Of a stretch of DNA of 64,000 nt, positions 18,746 to 27,516 are shown piece by piece (positions within the stretch are counted from its first letter, which is position 1; every line of letters begins with the position of its first letter). The stretch comes from Oscillospiraceae bacterium. Lineage in GTDB: Bacteria > Bacillota > Clostridia > Oscillospirales > Ruminococcaceae. Under the pieces are notes generated by a model. The model saw nothing but the letters and a program-made list of their open reading frames with translations. It made no database searches and was not told where the DNA came from. The position numbers were made by a program, and so were the translations under genes. Where the stretch lies: contig JAFXGY010000017.1 of the NCBI GenBank assembly GCA_017536625.1, positions 43,465-107,464 on the forward strand. Reading direction: 5' to 3'.

Positions 18746-20275
18746 TTATCCTTTGTTTTCCGCAAGTTTTACCGTTATGGTGAAGGTAAGGTCATTCATT
18801 CTTGTGGCGGAATAGCGATAGAGAGTAAGTTCCACTTCGTCGCCGGGGTTGCTTTCCGCAAGGAATCCCTGAAGATCTTCCATTCTGGTAACGTCTTCGC
18901 CGTTATATCCGATGATGATATCGCCGACCTTGGCTTCGGTGCCGTAAAGGCATCCATCCTGTTCGATAGTGATGATCTGAACGCCTTCCGGAACGTCATA
19001 ATATTTTGCGGTGACGGAATCGATGGTTGTACCGGTGATGCCGAGTTTTGCCCTTCCGGAAACATAGCCGTTATTGATAATTTCTTCAATGATCGGTTTT
19101 GCGAGTTCGGTGGGAATCGCAAATCCGATGCCTTCATAACCGGTAGAAACAATTTTGGAACTTGTGATTCCGATTACCTGGCCGTATTCATTGATGAGCG
19201 CACCGCCGGAGTTTCCCGGGTTGATTGCGGCGCTGGTCTGGAGTACAGTCATGGAATAAATGCTGTCATCGGTGGTAATAACACGGTTAAGTCCGCTGAC
19301 GATGCCATCGGTAAAGCTGGACTGAAGTTCAAGTCCGCCCGGATTTCCGAGGGCATAGACTATTTCGCCGATTTCAACCTGGGAAGAATCACCGAATTCC
19401 GCTTCCACAAGGTGGTTTGCATCTATTTTGAGCACGGCGATATCGGTTTGCTTGTCGGAACCTATGACCGCCGCTTCATATTCTTCCTCATTATAAAGAA
19501 CAACTTTTACGGTTTCTGCTCCGTCGATAACATGGGCATTGGTGACGATATATCCGTCCTCGCTGAAGATGATTCCGGAACCGGAACCTGCGGGTTCGAA
19601 AGAATAGCTGTACTGATACTGAACTATTCCCACTACGGAAGGGCTTGCCATCTTATAAATTTCAGTTGCGGAAAGCTTTCCGTCGGTAGAAACGGTGTTA
19701 TCCTTCGGGATATCCTGGAGCGTGATTTCCGGAACTTCGCCTTTTTCTTCTTCTCCAATAAAGCCAATGCTGCCCTCGGGATCCGGTTCAAAGGAAGCAA
19801 TTCCGTTTTCGCCGGAAATCATCTTATAAATTCCGACGGAGGAAAGAGAAATCACACAGATTCCCACAATGGCGGCGATAATTCCGAGGAATACTTTAAG
19901 GCCTTTTCCGGAGGATTTCTTTTCGTTTTGCGCTCTGTTTTGTTCAACGCTTTCATATTTATTAAAATCCCACTGATAGCTTCCGCCGTTGTTGCTGTAA
20001 TAATTGGTCTGGGGGCGGGTTCCGTAATATCCGTACTGGGTTCCGTATTCCCTTCTCGGGGGCTGCTGTTCGGTTCTCTGCTGATATCCGGGGTTCCATT
20101 GGGCTGAATTGGGGTCACCGTTTCCGTCCCATGAAACATATTGGTTTGTGTTCGCGGAATAAGTCCAGCCGGAAGGTGCATCGGTGTTCCTTTCCGCATT
20201 TTCCTGAACTTTCGGTTCTTCAAAAACTTCCTCTGCGGGGTTTTCGTTCATTTCATTCTTTTCAAATTCATCCAT
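18746..20275 (-). CDS. htrA: HtrA/DegP-family serine protease, membrane anchored
   Basis: 509 aa. A long N-terminal cytoplasmic segment rich in Asn, Gln, Tyr and Gly (about 35-105), one membrane helix (about 126-150), then a trypsin-like domain with the triad H248, D278 and S356 (GNSGGAL), and a C-terminal PDZ domain (about 405-500). It degrades or guards damaged exported proteins. The RBS AGAGAGG precedes the ATG at 20275. It is placed between the foldase genes and a two-component system, which fits an envelope-stress role. Confidence 0.93.
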   Translation of the reverse strand: MDEFEKNEMNENPAEEVFEEPKVQENAERNTDAPSGWTYSANTNQYVSWDGNGDPNSAQWNPGYQQRTEQQPPRREYGTQYGYYGTRPQTNYYSNNGGSYQWDFNKYESVEQNRAQNEKKSSGKGLKVFLGIIAAIVGICVISLSSVGIYKMISGENGIASFEPDPEGSIGFIGEEEKGEVPEITLQDIPKDNTVSTDGKLSATEIYKMASPSVVGIVQYQYSYSFEPAGSGSGIIFSEDGYIVTNAHVIDGAETVKVVLYNEEEYEAAVIGSDKQTDIAVLKIDANHLVEAEFGDSSQVEIGEIVYALGNPGGLELQSSFTDGIVSGLNRVITTDDSIYSMTVLQTSAAINPGNSGGALINEYGQVIGITSSKIVSTGYEGIGFAIPTELAKPIIEEIINNGYVSGRAKLGITGTTIDSVTAKYYDVPEGVQIITIEQDGCLYGTEAKVGDIIIGYNGEDVTRMEDLQGFLAESNPGDEVELTLYRYSATRMNDLTFTITVKLAENKG

Positions 20276-20398
20276 ATGAAATACCTCTCTGGGGACTAAA
20301 ATATCTTATGGTCTATATTTTAACCTTAAAATGTTAAATAAAAATAAACAACGCTTGAATTTTTTAAGGACTTTTGCAAAAATTCATCGAATATTCTT

Positions 20399-21886
20399 TC
20401 AGTTTTCTTCCGTATTTCTGCGTTTGTTCTTTTCTTTAAGGATTTTCGGGTCGGATGCGGGAACAGAGAAGGTGAATTCGGTATATTCCCCTTCAACGCT
20501 TTTGACGAGCAAATCTCCCTTATGCTGGTTTACTATGGTCTGGACTATATAAAGTCCGAGCCCAACACCGGTTTTATCAAGGCTCCGGGATTTATCCGTT
20601 TTATAAAATCTGTCAAAAAGCCTTGGAAGTTCCTGCTGGGCAATGCCCGCTCCGGTGTTTTTTACAGAAACAAAAACGTTTTTATCCTTCACCGCATAGG
20701 AAAAAGATATGCATCCGCCTTCGTTCACGAATTTTACGGCGTTATCGATGAGGTTATAGATTACCTGGTGGATAAGGTCGTTATCCGCATTGACGAAAAC
20801 TTCGTCGGATTCAAGGCCCACGATTTCCAGCTGTTTTGCTTCGATTTTCTGTTCAAAGGCAAAAACCGTTCTGCAAACAAGCTCGTTTATATCAAAATCC
20901 GTCGGATTCAGCTTCATATCGCCGGCTTCGATCCTCGCTATGCTAAGCATGGATTTGACAAGCCTTGAAAGGCGTTTGATTTCTTCCGAAACGATAACAA
21001 GATATTGTTTTCTCTTTTCTTCCGGAACTGTTCCGTCAAGAATTCCGTCGATGAATCCGCCAATGGTCATCATCGGGGTTTTAAGTTCGTGGGAAACGTT
21101 GGCTATGAAGCTTCGCCTTACGGATTCAAGATCCGACATGGAATCCGCCATGTGGTTGAAAGAATTGGCCAGCTGGGCAATTTCATCTTCGCCGTCCACC
21201 GGAACGCGGACCGTGAAATCCCCGGTGGAAAAGCTTTTTGCAGCCGCAGCCATTTCCCTAAGCGGCCTTGTCATTTTATTGGTGACAAAATATATTGCCA
21301 CGGAAGAAACCGCAGTCGCTATCAGCGCGCAGAAAAAAATTATATCCATAAGGTCCATTATAAAGAACCAGACGTCCGTAGCTTCCGTCGAAGCAAAAAG
21401 CACCGCAATGGGAACGTCATTATATTTTATCGGAATTCCGACGGTATAATGCGAACTTTCGTATATTCCGCCAAGGGTTCCGGATCCGTCATATTCCCCT
21501 TCGGAAGCTTCCTTCATAATATCTTCGGAAATGCTGTATGTTCTGTGGTTGCAGTTTTCTCCTTCGGAACAGATAAGGGTTTTTCCTTCAAGGTTCACAA
21601 GAAAAATCTTCGATTCAGTTGTTGAGGAAATGATTCTGTAACCGTTTTGCACCGTCGCCACGGGAATTCTTTGATAATCATATTCCGCCATTCCGACAAT
21701 GGTGATTTCCGCCGCCTGGGCTGCGTTTTTTCGGAGGGCTTCCCTGCTTGTTTCGCTGAAATATGTGGCGGAAAAACCGATTACCAGCGCGCCCATAAGG
21801 GCAAGAGTTGCAAAGATTGCCGCGGAACAGGTTGCAAAATAACGGTTAAACAGCGATTTTTTTAAGCTTTGTTTTATTTTCGCCAT
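20399..21886 (-). CDS. Sensor histidine kinase
   Basis: 495 aa. Two membrane helices (about 20-42 and 177-200) enclose an extracellular sensor part that contains two cysteines (C108, C112); then HAMP, the dimerisation domain with H266 (SHELKT), and an ATPase domain with NLIDNAV, GAGI and GLGLYIV motifs. It starts right after the response-regulator gene. Stimulus unknown; the neighbouring htrA and foldase genes suggest an envelope signal (inference). Confidence 0.94.
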   Translation of the reverse strand: MAKIKQSLKKSLFNRYFATCSAAIFATLALMGALVIGFSATYFSETSREALRKNAAQAAEITIVGMAEYDYQRIPVATVQNGYRIISSTTESKIFLVNLEGKTLICSEGENCNHRTYSISEDIMKEASEGEYDGSGTLGGIYESSHYTVGIPIKYNDVPIAVLFASTEATDVWFFIMDLMDIIFFCALIATAVSSVAIYFVTNKMTRPLREMAAAAKSFSTGDFTVRVPVDGEDEIAQLANSFNHMADSMSDLESVRRSFIANVSHELKTPMMTIGGFIDGILDGTVPEEKRKQYLVIVSEEIKRLSRLVKSMLSIARIEAGDMKLNPTDFDINELVCRTVFAFEQKIEAKQLEIVGLESDEVFVNADNDLIHQVIYNLIDNAVKFVNEGGCISFSYAVKDKNVFVSVKNTGAGIAQQELPRLFDRFYKTDKSRSLDKTGVGLGLYIVQTIVNQHKGDLLVKSVEGEYTEFTFSVPASDPKILKEKNKRRNTEEN

Positions 21887-21888
21887 AA

Positions 21889-22584
21889 TCAGTCGTCTTT
21901 CGTTTCAAATTTATATCCGACGCCCCAGACGGTTTTAAGGCTCCATTTTTCAGAAACTCCTTCAAGTTTTTCACGGAGGCGTTTGATATGAACGTCAACG
22001 GTTCTGGAATCGCCATAATATTCAAATCCCCAGACTTCATCAAGAAGCTGATCGCGGGTATAAACTCTGTTCGGGTTGGAAGCAAGGTGGAAGAGAAGTT
22101 CCAGTTCCTTCGGCGGGGTATCGATGATTTTTCCGTCAACCTTCAGTTCATATTTGGTCATGTTGACTGTAAGCTTATCAAAGCTTACTTCTTTTTTGTC
22201 AGCTTCTGCGCTTGTTTTCCCGGTTCTGCGGAGAACCGCTTTTACTCTCGCGACGATTTCCTTGGGTTCAAAGGGTTTTACAACATAGTCATCTGCGCCA
22301 AGTTCAAGGCCGAGAACCTTATCAAAGGTTTCTCCTTTTGCGGTTATCATAATGATCGGGCATTCGGATTTTTTGCGGATTTCGCGGCAGACCTGCCAGC
22401 CGTCAAGCCTTGGCATCATAACGTCAAGAAGAATGATATCGGGTTCTTCCTCATCAAATTTAGCAAGGGCTTCTTCCCCGTTGCCGGCAAGAACAACGGA
22501 ATAGCCTTCTTTTTCAAGATAAATTTTCAGAAGTTCGCAGATGTTTCTGTCATCATCTGTCACAAGTATTTTTGCGTTTGTCAT
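21889..22584 (-). CDS. OmpR/PhoB-family response regulator
   Basis: 231 aa. Receiver domain with phosphoacceptor D54 (LLDVMMP) and Lys of VVKPF, and a C-terminal winged helix with YYGDSRTVDVHIKRLREKL. First gene of the pair with the histidine kinase. Two TGTTCA hexamers spaced 11 nt apart lie upstream, which is the arrangement bound by this family, so it may regulate itself. Confidence 0.95.
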   Translation of the reverse strand: MTNAKILVTDDDRNICELLKIYLEKEGYSVVLAGNGEEALAKFDEEEPDIILLDVMMPRLDGWQVCREIRKKSECPIIMITAKGETFDKVLGLELGADDYVVKPFEPKEIVARVKAVLRRTGKTSAEADKKEVSFDKLTVNMTKYELKVDGKIIDTPPKELELLFHLASNPNRVYTRDQLLDEVWGFEYYGDSRTVDVHIKRLREKLEGVSEKWSLKTVWGVGYKFETKDD

Positions 22585-22682
22585 TTATTTTGTCCTCCTC
22601 TTTTTTCAGGCAGTGGAATATTTATCCATATATGGGCCGCCGGGAACGGCTTTCCCTTCGGTCATATTTTTATTCTATTTAT

Positions 22683-22726
22683 ATTATAGCGCATTTTTCG
22701 GCGGAATAGTGAACACTATTTGAACA
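22683..22726 (-). promoter_or_regulatory. Response-regulator promoter with a PhoB-type direct repeat
   Basis: On the minus strand TATAAT (22683-22688) has no good -35. In its place lie TGTTCA at 22710-22715 and 22721-22726, 11 nt apart. Activator-dependent PhoB/OmpR promoters look like this. Confidence 0.55.
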
Positions 22727-22752
22727 TTTTCAGGTTTTTTTCGAAATTTCTC

Positions 22753-22780
22753 TTGTTAATTCGCCGATTTGCTGTATAAT
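22753..22780 (+). promoter_or_regulatory. Promoter of ychF
   Basis: TTGTTA (22753-22758), 16 nt, TATAAT (22775-22780). Confidence 0.6.
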
Positions 22781-22848
22781 TATGATGTTATATTATCGAA
22801 ACTCGCTTTTGATATTGAAAATACTGAAAGAAAAGGACGTTTTAAGTT

Positions 22849-23943
22849 ATGAAACTCGGAATGATCGGACTTCCGAACGTCGGCAAGTCCACCCTTTTTA
22901 ACGCAATTACCAACGCAGGCGCCCAGGCAGCGAACTATCCCTTCTGCACCATCGAACCCAACGTGGGCATTGTTGCTGTTCCGGAACCCCGCCTTGATAA
23001 ACTTGCGGAAATTTATCAGCCGGATAAATATACCCCCGCAACCGTCGAATTCGTCGATATCGCAGGCCTTGTTAAAGGTGCCGCAAAGGGCGAAGGACTC
23101 GGCAACAAATTCCTCGCAAATATACGCGAAGTTGATGCTCTTATCCACGTCGTGCGCTGCTTTAACGATGACAACGTAATCCATGTTGACGGTTCCGTCA
23201 ACGCCGGAAGAGACATCGAAGTTATCAACCTTGAACTCATTTTCTCCGATATCGAGATCCTTGACAGAAGAATTGCAAGGGTTGAAAAAGATATGAAAGG
23301 TGACCGCAGCCTTGGAGATGAGCTTGCACTTCTCAAACGCCTTAAAGAGCACCTTGAAGAAGGAAAATCCGCCCGTGCATTTGCTTGCGACGATGAAGAA
23401 AAAGAAATAATCAATGCTCTTCCCCTTCTTTCCAACAAACCCATCATCTATGCCGCAAACATGAGCGAGGACGACTTCATCGAAGGCGTTGAAAACAACG
23501 AAAACTATAAAGCAGTCGAAGAAATCGCAAAATCCGAAAATTCCGCTGTAATGCCCGTTTGCGCAAGATTTGAGGAAGAAATTTCCGATATGGAACCTGA
23601 CGAAAAGAAAGAATTCCTTGCGGAAATCAATCTCGAAGAATCCGGTCTTGACCGTATGATCAAAGCAAGCTATGACCTTCTCGGACTTATGAGCTACCTT
23701 ACCGCCGGCAAAAAAGAAGTTCGCGCATGGACCATCAAAAAAGGCACAAAAGCTCCCAAAGCCGCCGGCGCAATCCATTCCGACTTTGAAAAAGGCTTTA
23801 TCCGTGCCGAAATTGTCAAATATGACGATCTTGTTTCTCTTGGTTCCTGGAACGCCGCAAAGGAAAAGGGCCTTATGAGAAGCGAAGGCAAAGAATATGT
23901 TATGCAGGACGGCGACATCGTCGAATTCCTGTTTAATGTATAA
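22849..23943 (+). CDS. ychF: Ribosome-associated ATPase/GTPase YchF (Obg family)
   Basis: 364 aa, standard length. P-loop GLPNVGKST (about 6-14), G-domain motif DIAGLVKGA, a coiled-coil insertion (about 130-200) and a C-terminal TGS-like domain ending [12 protein letters not shown]. YchF binds ribosomes and prefers ATP. It is followed by a hairpin and then the ECF transporter gene. Confidence 0.97.
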   Translation: MKLGMIGLPNVGKSTLFNAITNAGAQAANYPFCTIEPNVGIVAVPEPRLDKLAEIYQPDKYTPATVEFVDIAGLVKGAAKGEGLGNKFLANIREVDALIHVVRCFNDDNVIHVDGSVNAGRDIEVINLELIFSDIEILDRRIARVEKDMKGDRSLGDELALLKRLKEHLEEGKSARAFACDDEEKEIINALPLLSNKPIIYAANMSEDDFIEGVENNENYKAVEEIAKSENSAVMPVCARFEEEISDMEPDEKKEFLAEINLEESGLDRMIKASYDLLGLMSYLTAGKKEVRAWTIKKGTKAPKAAGAIHSDFEKGFIRAEIVKYDDLVSLGSWNAAKEKGLMRSEGKEYVMQDGDIVEFLFNV

Positions 23944-23957
23944 ATTTTAAAAAACAT

Positions 23958-23988
23958 GGCGGGAGTTTTCTCCCGCCGAAATATTTTT
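23958..23988 (+). terminator. Hairpin after ychF
   Basis: GGCGGGAG pairs with CTCCCGCC around TTTT, followed by a weak ATATTTTT tract. Confidence 0.6.
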
Positions 23989-24012
23989 ACGCACTAAGGA
24001 GGCGCAGATACC

Positions 24013-24639
24013 ATGAAACCGAAACGCCTTGTTACCAACGCAATGCTCATAGCAATGTATGTGGTGCTCAGCCTTGTTGCCACAATTAACCTTGGCAACA
24101 TGAAATTCACCCTCGACAGTCTTCCGATAATTGTCGGTGCCGCTTTGTTCGGCCCGGTTGACGGAATGCTCATCGGGCTTCTCGGTTCCTTCACAAACCA
24201 GATGCTCACATACGGATTTTCCGCAACGACCCTTCTCTGGATAATTCCGGCGGGTGTTCGCGGACTTCTTATCGGGCTTTATGCAAAGCACCATAATTTC
24301 GATATGAGCTTCAAGCAGACCCAGTTCATCACCATTTCAAGCGCACTTATTGTAACCGCGCTTAATACGGCGGCCATGTATATCGATTCAAAAATATACG
24401 GCTATTATTCCTTCGCCTATGTTTTCGGCGGAATCCTTCCGAGAATCATCGCGGGAATTATCATTGCATTTATTTTCGGTGCAATTCTTCCCCATGTTCT
24501 CAAACCCCTTCGCAGAATCGTCCTTCTGCCGCAGAAGAGTGAAAAATCTTCCGAACCGAAAGAAAGACGCTGCCCTTATTGCAACGCCCCCATAAGCGAA
24601 AACGCAGAAAAATGTGACTTCTGCGGAACAAAATTCTGA
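24013..24639 (+). CDS. ECF transporter S component (FolT-like) with a C-terminal zinc ribbon
   Basis: 208 aa. Membrane part of five to six helices (about 8-165) with the pattern of folate-type substrate-binding components (FTLDSLPIIVGAALFGP). An added soluble tail has CPYCNAPI and CDFCG (about 188-205), a zinc ribbon that plain S components lack. It would deliver a vitamin substrate to a shared ATPase module that is not in this window. RBS AAGGAGG at the start. The substrate is inferred only from family resemblance. Confidence 0.8.
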   Translation: MKPKRLVTNAMLIAMYVVLSLVATINLGNMKFTLDSLPIIVGAALFGPVDGMLIGLLGSFTNQMLTYGFSATTLLWIIPAGVRGLLIGLYAKHHNFDMSFKQTQFITISSALIVTALNTAAMYIDSKIYGYYSFAYVFGGILPRIIAGIIIAFIFGAILPHVLKPLRRIVLLPQKSEKSSEPKERRCPYCNAPISENAEKCDFCGTKF

Positions 24640-24646
24640 TTATCCG

Positions 24647-24678
24647 AAAACCGTCCTGAAAACAGGGCGGTTTTTTTC
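24647..24678 (+). terminator. Terminator after the ECF gene
   Basis: AAAACCGTCCTG pairs imperfectly with CAGGGCGGTTTT, followed by T7. Confidence 0.85.
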
Positions 24679-24690
24679 GTGTATTTTAAT

Positions 24691-24886
24691 ATAAATTATT
24701 GTTTATCTCATTAAGCCCCCTTGTTAAAGGGGGCTGGATTTTTTAACCGCTTGCGGTTAAAAAAGACTGGGGGATTCTTTCTTTAAATACCGATGTTTTT
24801 TATAATGAATCCTTCCAACATCGCCAAAATGGCGATGGTCCCCCTCCCTTTGACAAGGGATGTTCTTTTGCTAAACAATAATTTAT
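24691..24886. repeat. Palindromic intergenic repeat R2 with terminal inverted repeats (MITE-like)
   Basis: The core (24711-24868) has the family block order: a CCCCCTT/AAGGGGG hairpin, GGATTTTTT, AACCGCTTGCGGTT, AAAAAAGACTGGGGGA, a CATCGCC/GGCGATG hairpin and a CCCTTTGACAAGGG end. The flanks ATAAATTATTGTTTA (24691-24705) and TAAACAATAATTTAT (24872-24886) are perfect 15-bp inverted repeats, so the element may be 196 bp. No protein is coded. Confidence 0.75.
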
Positions 24887-24984
24887 AAAGTTTTGTTCAC
24901 AATCCATTAACTTACATTTACAAATTTGTGATATAATGTTATTATAATAAAATAAGCAAAATTTAGAGCGAAAGGAGGCCTTCA

Positions 24985-26127
24985 ATGAAAAAAATAAGGG
25001 AATTCATAAAAAAATATTTTGCCGCGGTGGATAAATGGCTTCTTTTCTTCTGTCTTTCCATTTCGACCATCGGAATCCTTTGCCAATATTCCCTTGTAAA
25101 TTCAAACCAGGCTTCCACCCTTAACATAAGCGAAAGGGTCGCTTTGGTCCAGATAATCGCTTCCCTGCTCGGAATAACAGCGGCAATCATCATCTCGAAC
25201 TTCGATTATCACTTCATGGCAAAGCTCTGGAAGCTTTATATGCCGGTTTCGGTCTTTCTTGTAATCCTCACATTCTTCATCGGTATGCAGGTTGACGAAA
25301 CCGTTGATGACAAGGCATGGCTAAGGCTTCCCTTCGGACTTACCTTCCAGCCTTCGGAGCTTCTGAAAATCTGCTTTATCCTCAGCTTTGCTTATCATCT
25401 TTCAAAGGTTTACGGCCAGCTCAACCGCCCGATGAATCTTATGCTCCTTTGCATTCACGGCGCATTTCCCGTACTACTGATTCATTTCCAGGGCGATGAC
25501 GGCACGGCGCTTATCTTCGGATTCATCTTCCTTACCATGCTTTTTGCGGCTGGAATCAGCTGGAAATACATAATCGCCGCCTTGCCGGTAATTGCTGCGG
25601 CTATCCCAATTGCATGGCAATATATTCTTACGGACGACCAGCGAACGCGTTTTCTTGCGGTTTATTTTGAAGAATATGCAGATCCTCTTGGTGCGGATTA
25701 TCAGCAAAGGCTAAGCCGAATTTCCATCGGCCTCGGTCAGCTTCAGGGTGAAGGACTTTTCCGCGAAGATTACTGGTATGTTCCGAAAATGCACAACGAT
25801 TTTGTTTTTTCCTTCATCGGCCAGGCGCTTGGCTTTGTGGGTGCGATGATCGTTGTGGCTTTTCTCTGCGGAATCTGCTTCCGCTGCATCATTGACGCAA
25901 AAAACGCCCTCGATCCCCTTGGCGCATACATCTGTTACGGCGTTTTTGCGATGTTTTTCTTCCAGTGCCTTATCAATATCGGAATGTGCATAAGCGTCCT
26001 TCCGGTTATCGGAATAACCCTTCCGTTCCTCAGCGCAGGAGGAACCTCCATCGCCATAACATATCTCGGCATAGGCCTTGTTTTAAGCGTGCACGTTCAC
26101 CGTCGCCGCAATATTTTCTATGAATAA
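24985..26127 (+). CDS. rodA: SEDS-family peptidoglycan polymerase, RodA-like
   Basis: 380 aa with about ten membrane helices. The family motifs TFQPSELLKI (about 115) and MHNDFVFSFIGQALGF (about 271-286), with its catalytic-type Asp, are present. SEDS proteins polymerise glycan strands from lipid II together with a class B penicillin-binding protein. No PBP is adjacent. RodA (elongation) is likeliest; FtsW or the spore protein SpoVE cannot be excluded from sequence alone. A clear AAAGGAGG sets the start. Confidence 0.88.
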   Translation: MKKIREFIKKYFAAVDKWLLFFCLSISTIGILCQYSLVNSNQASTLNISERVALVQIIASLLGITAAIIISNFDYHFMAKLWKLYMPVSVFLVILTFFIGMQVDETVDDKAWLRLPFGLTFQPSELLKICFILSFAYHLSKVYGQLNRPMNLMLLCIHGAFPVLLIHFQGDDGTALIFGFIFLTMLFAAGISWKYIIAALPVIAAAIPIAWQYILTDDQRTRFLAVYFEEYADPLGADYQQRLSRISIGLGQLQGEGLFREDYWYVPKMHNDFVFSFIGQALGFVGAMIVVAFLCGICFRCIIDAKNALDPLGAYICYGVFAMFFFQCLINIGMCISVLPVIGITLPFLSAGGTSIAITYLGIGLVLSVHVHRRRNIFYE

Positions 26128-26146
26128 TATTTTAGGAGTGTGCAAT

Positions 26147-27097
26147 ATGAAATTTTCAGCAGCAATCGACCTTGGCGGAACCAACATAGGCATCGGCATA
26201 GTCAGCGAAGAGGGTGAACTCGTCTTCAAAACCAGCGTTCCCGTTGAAGATAACAAAAACCCCGAAGCCCTTCTTACCCAGATGGCTGAAGGCACAAAAC
26301 AATGCATTGCGGATTCCGGAAGAGAGATTTCCGACATCGAATTTGTGGGAATCGGCATTCCCGGTCTTATCAAAGGTCCCAAAGGCCCCGTTATCCTTGC
26401 GGCAAACATCAACTGGCACAACGTTGACGCAGTGGGCTTTCTTGAAGAAAAAATCGGCCTTCCCGTAATACTTGGAAACGACGCAGACTGCGCCGCCATG
26501 GGTGAATATCACGCCGGAGCAGGAAAACAGTACCAGAGCCTTATTATGATAACCCTTGGAACCGGCATCGGCGGCGGCGCCGTTATCGACGGAAAACTCT
26601 TCCCCGGATGCAACGGCTTTGGCGGTGAATATGGCCATGTTCCGCTTGTTCACAACGGCGTTCAGTGCGGCTGCGGAAAAAAAGGCTGCTTTGAAGTTTA
26701 CGGAAGCGCAAACGCCCTTAAGCGTGAAACCCGCGAAATGGCAGAAGAACACCCCGAATCCCTTATTTGGGAAATGTGCGAAGGCAACCTTGATAACATC
26801 GGCGGAAGAACCGCTTTTGATGCTGCCGAACAGGGCGATGAAACCGGCAAAGCCATTGTTGAACAGTATATCAATTATCTTGCGGACGGAATTTCCGGCA
26901 TTATCAACGTATTCCGCCCGGAAGTCATAATCCTCGGCGGCGGCGTTTCCAACCAGGGTGCATCCCTTCTCGATCCGCTGAACGAAAAAGTCGCAAAGCT
27001 TTGTGTGGCAAGCGATACCATCGAAGCACCGAAGGTGCTTAAAGCAAGCCTCGGCAACTCCGCAGGCATCATCGGCGCAGGACTTCTCGGATTCTGA
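26147..27097 (+). CDS. ROK-family sugar kinase, probably glucokinase
   Basis: 316 aa from the ATG at 26147, 8 nt after TAGGAG; the earlier in-frame ATG at 26120 overlaps rodA. ATP motif DLGGTNIGIG (about 7-16), GTGIGGGAVIDG (about 136-147), and the ROK zinc motif CGCGKKGCFE (about 175-184). It would phosphorylate glucose or a related sugar in the cytoplasm. The gene directly follows rodA and is closed by a terminator. Confidence 0.9.
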   Translation: MKFSAAIDLGGTNIGIGIVSEEGELVFKTSVPVEDNKNPEALLTQMAEGTKQCIADSGREISDIEFVGIGIPGLIKGPKGPVILAANINWHNVDAVGFLEEKIGLPVILGNDADCAAMGEYHAGAGKQYQSLIMITLGTGIGGGAVIDGKLFPGCNGFGGEYGHVPLVHNGVQCGCGKKGCFEVYGSANALKRETREMAEEHPESLIWEMCEGNLDNIGGRTAFDAAEQGDETGKAIVEQYINYLADGISGIINVFRPEVIILGGGVSNQGASLLDPLNEKVAKLCVASDTIEAPKVLKASLGNSAGIIGAGLLGF

Positions 27098-27104
27098 TAA
27101 AAAA

Positions 27105-27135
27105 GGCTCCCCTGATGTGGGGAGCCTCTTTTTTT
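27105..27135 (+). terminator. Terminator after the ROK kinase
   Basis: GGCTCCCC pairs with GGGGAGCC, followed by TCTTTTTTT. Confidence 0.92.
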
Positions 27136-27162
27136 GCGGGCAGATAATATCCGCCCCTACAG
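27136..27162. repeat. Short GGGCGGATAATATCCGCCC-type repeat, copy 1
   Basis: The segment GGGCAGATAATATCCGCCCC is a near-perfect palindrome; a close copy is at 49879-49904. No gene is in this gap. Confidence 0.6.
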
Positions 27163-27180
27163 TGAATTGATGAAAACAAC

Positions 27181-27225
27181 AAAAAAAGCACCGTGCTCAA
27201 AAATGAGCACGGTGCTTTTATTTAT
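27181..27225 (-). terminator. Bidirectional GTGCTC-type terminator
   Basis: AAAGCACCGTGCTC pairs with GAGCACGGTGCTTT around AAAAAT. On the minus strand it ends in TTTTTTTG just downstream of the 60-aa gene. Confidence 0.88.
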
Positions 27226-27237
27226 CACGCTTATGAA

Positions 27238-27420
27238 TTATCTGATGATTTTGCCTTCTTTAAGAATTGCGCGAAGCTTTTCAACAGCAGCTTTTGCTTC
27301 AACAACGAATTCATCGGCAACGCCTTCATCGGGGTTGATTTTGCGAATCTGGGATTCGATGTAATCAACGGTTTTGATCATAGCGGTAGAGTTTTCAATC
27401 TGATCTTCAATTCTGAGCAT
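27238..27420 (-). CDS. Small hypothetical helical protein
   Basis: 60 aa, no membrane helix, acidic and predicted helical (MLRIEDQIENSTAMIKTV...). It has its own extended -10 promoter (TGCTATAAT, 27460s), a GGAGGA ribosome binding site 8 nt before the ATG, and a strong terminator, so it looks like a real gene. I do not recognise a family. Confidence 0.65.
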   Translation of the reverse strand: MLRIEDQIENSTAMIKTVDYIESQIRKINPDEGVADEFVVEAKAAVEKLRAILKEGKIIR

Positions 27421-27516
27421 AGTAGCATCCTCCAGACATAATTAGATATATATATTATAGCATGGCTTTTTCAAAAAATAAAGATATAAAAGCGCTTTTT
27501 TAAAAATATTTTTGCT

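Noticed and set aside
16898-20107. Further long plus-strand open frames opposite the second PpiC gene and htrA
   Set aside because: Same low-complexity Phe/Cys/Gly composition and no start signals; the minus-strand genes have clear domains.
23941-24012. A folate (THF) riboswitch ahead of the FolT-like ECF gene
   Set aside because: The 70-bp gap holds only the ychF hairpin and an RBS; no conserved THF-riboswitch bases are visible.
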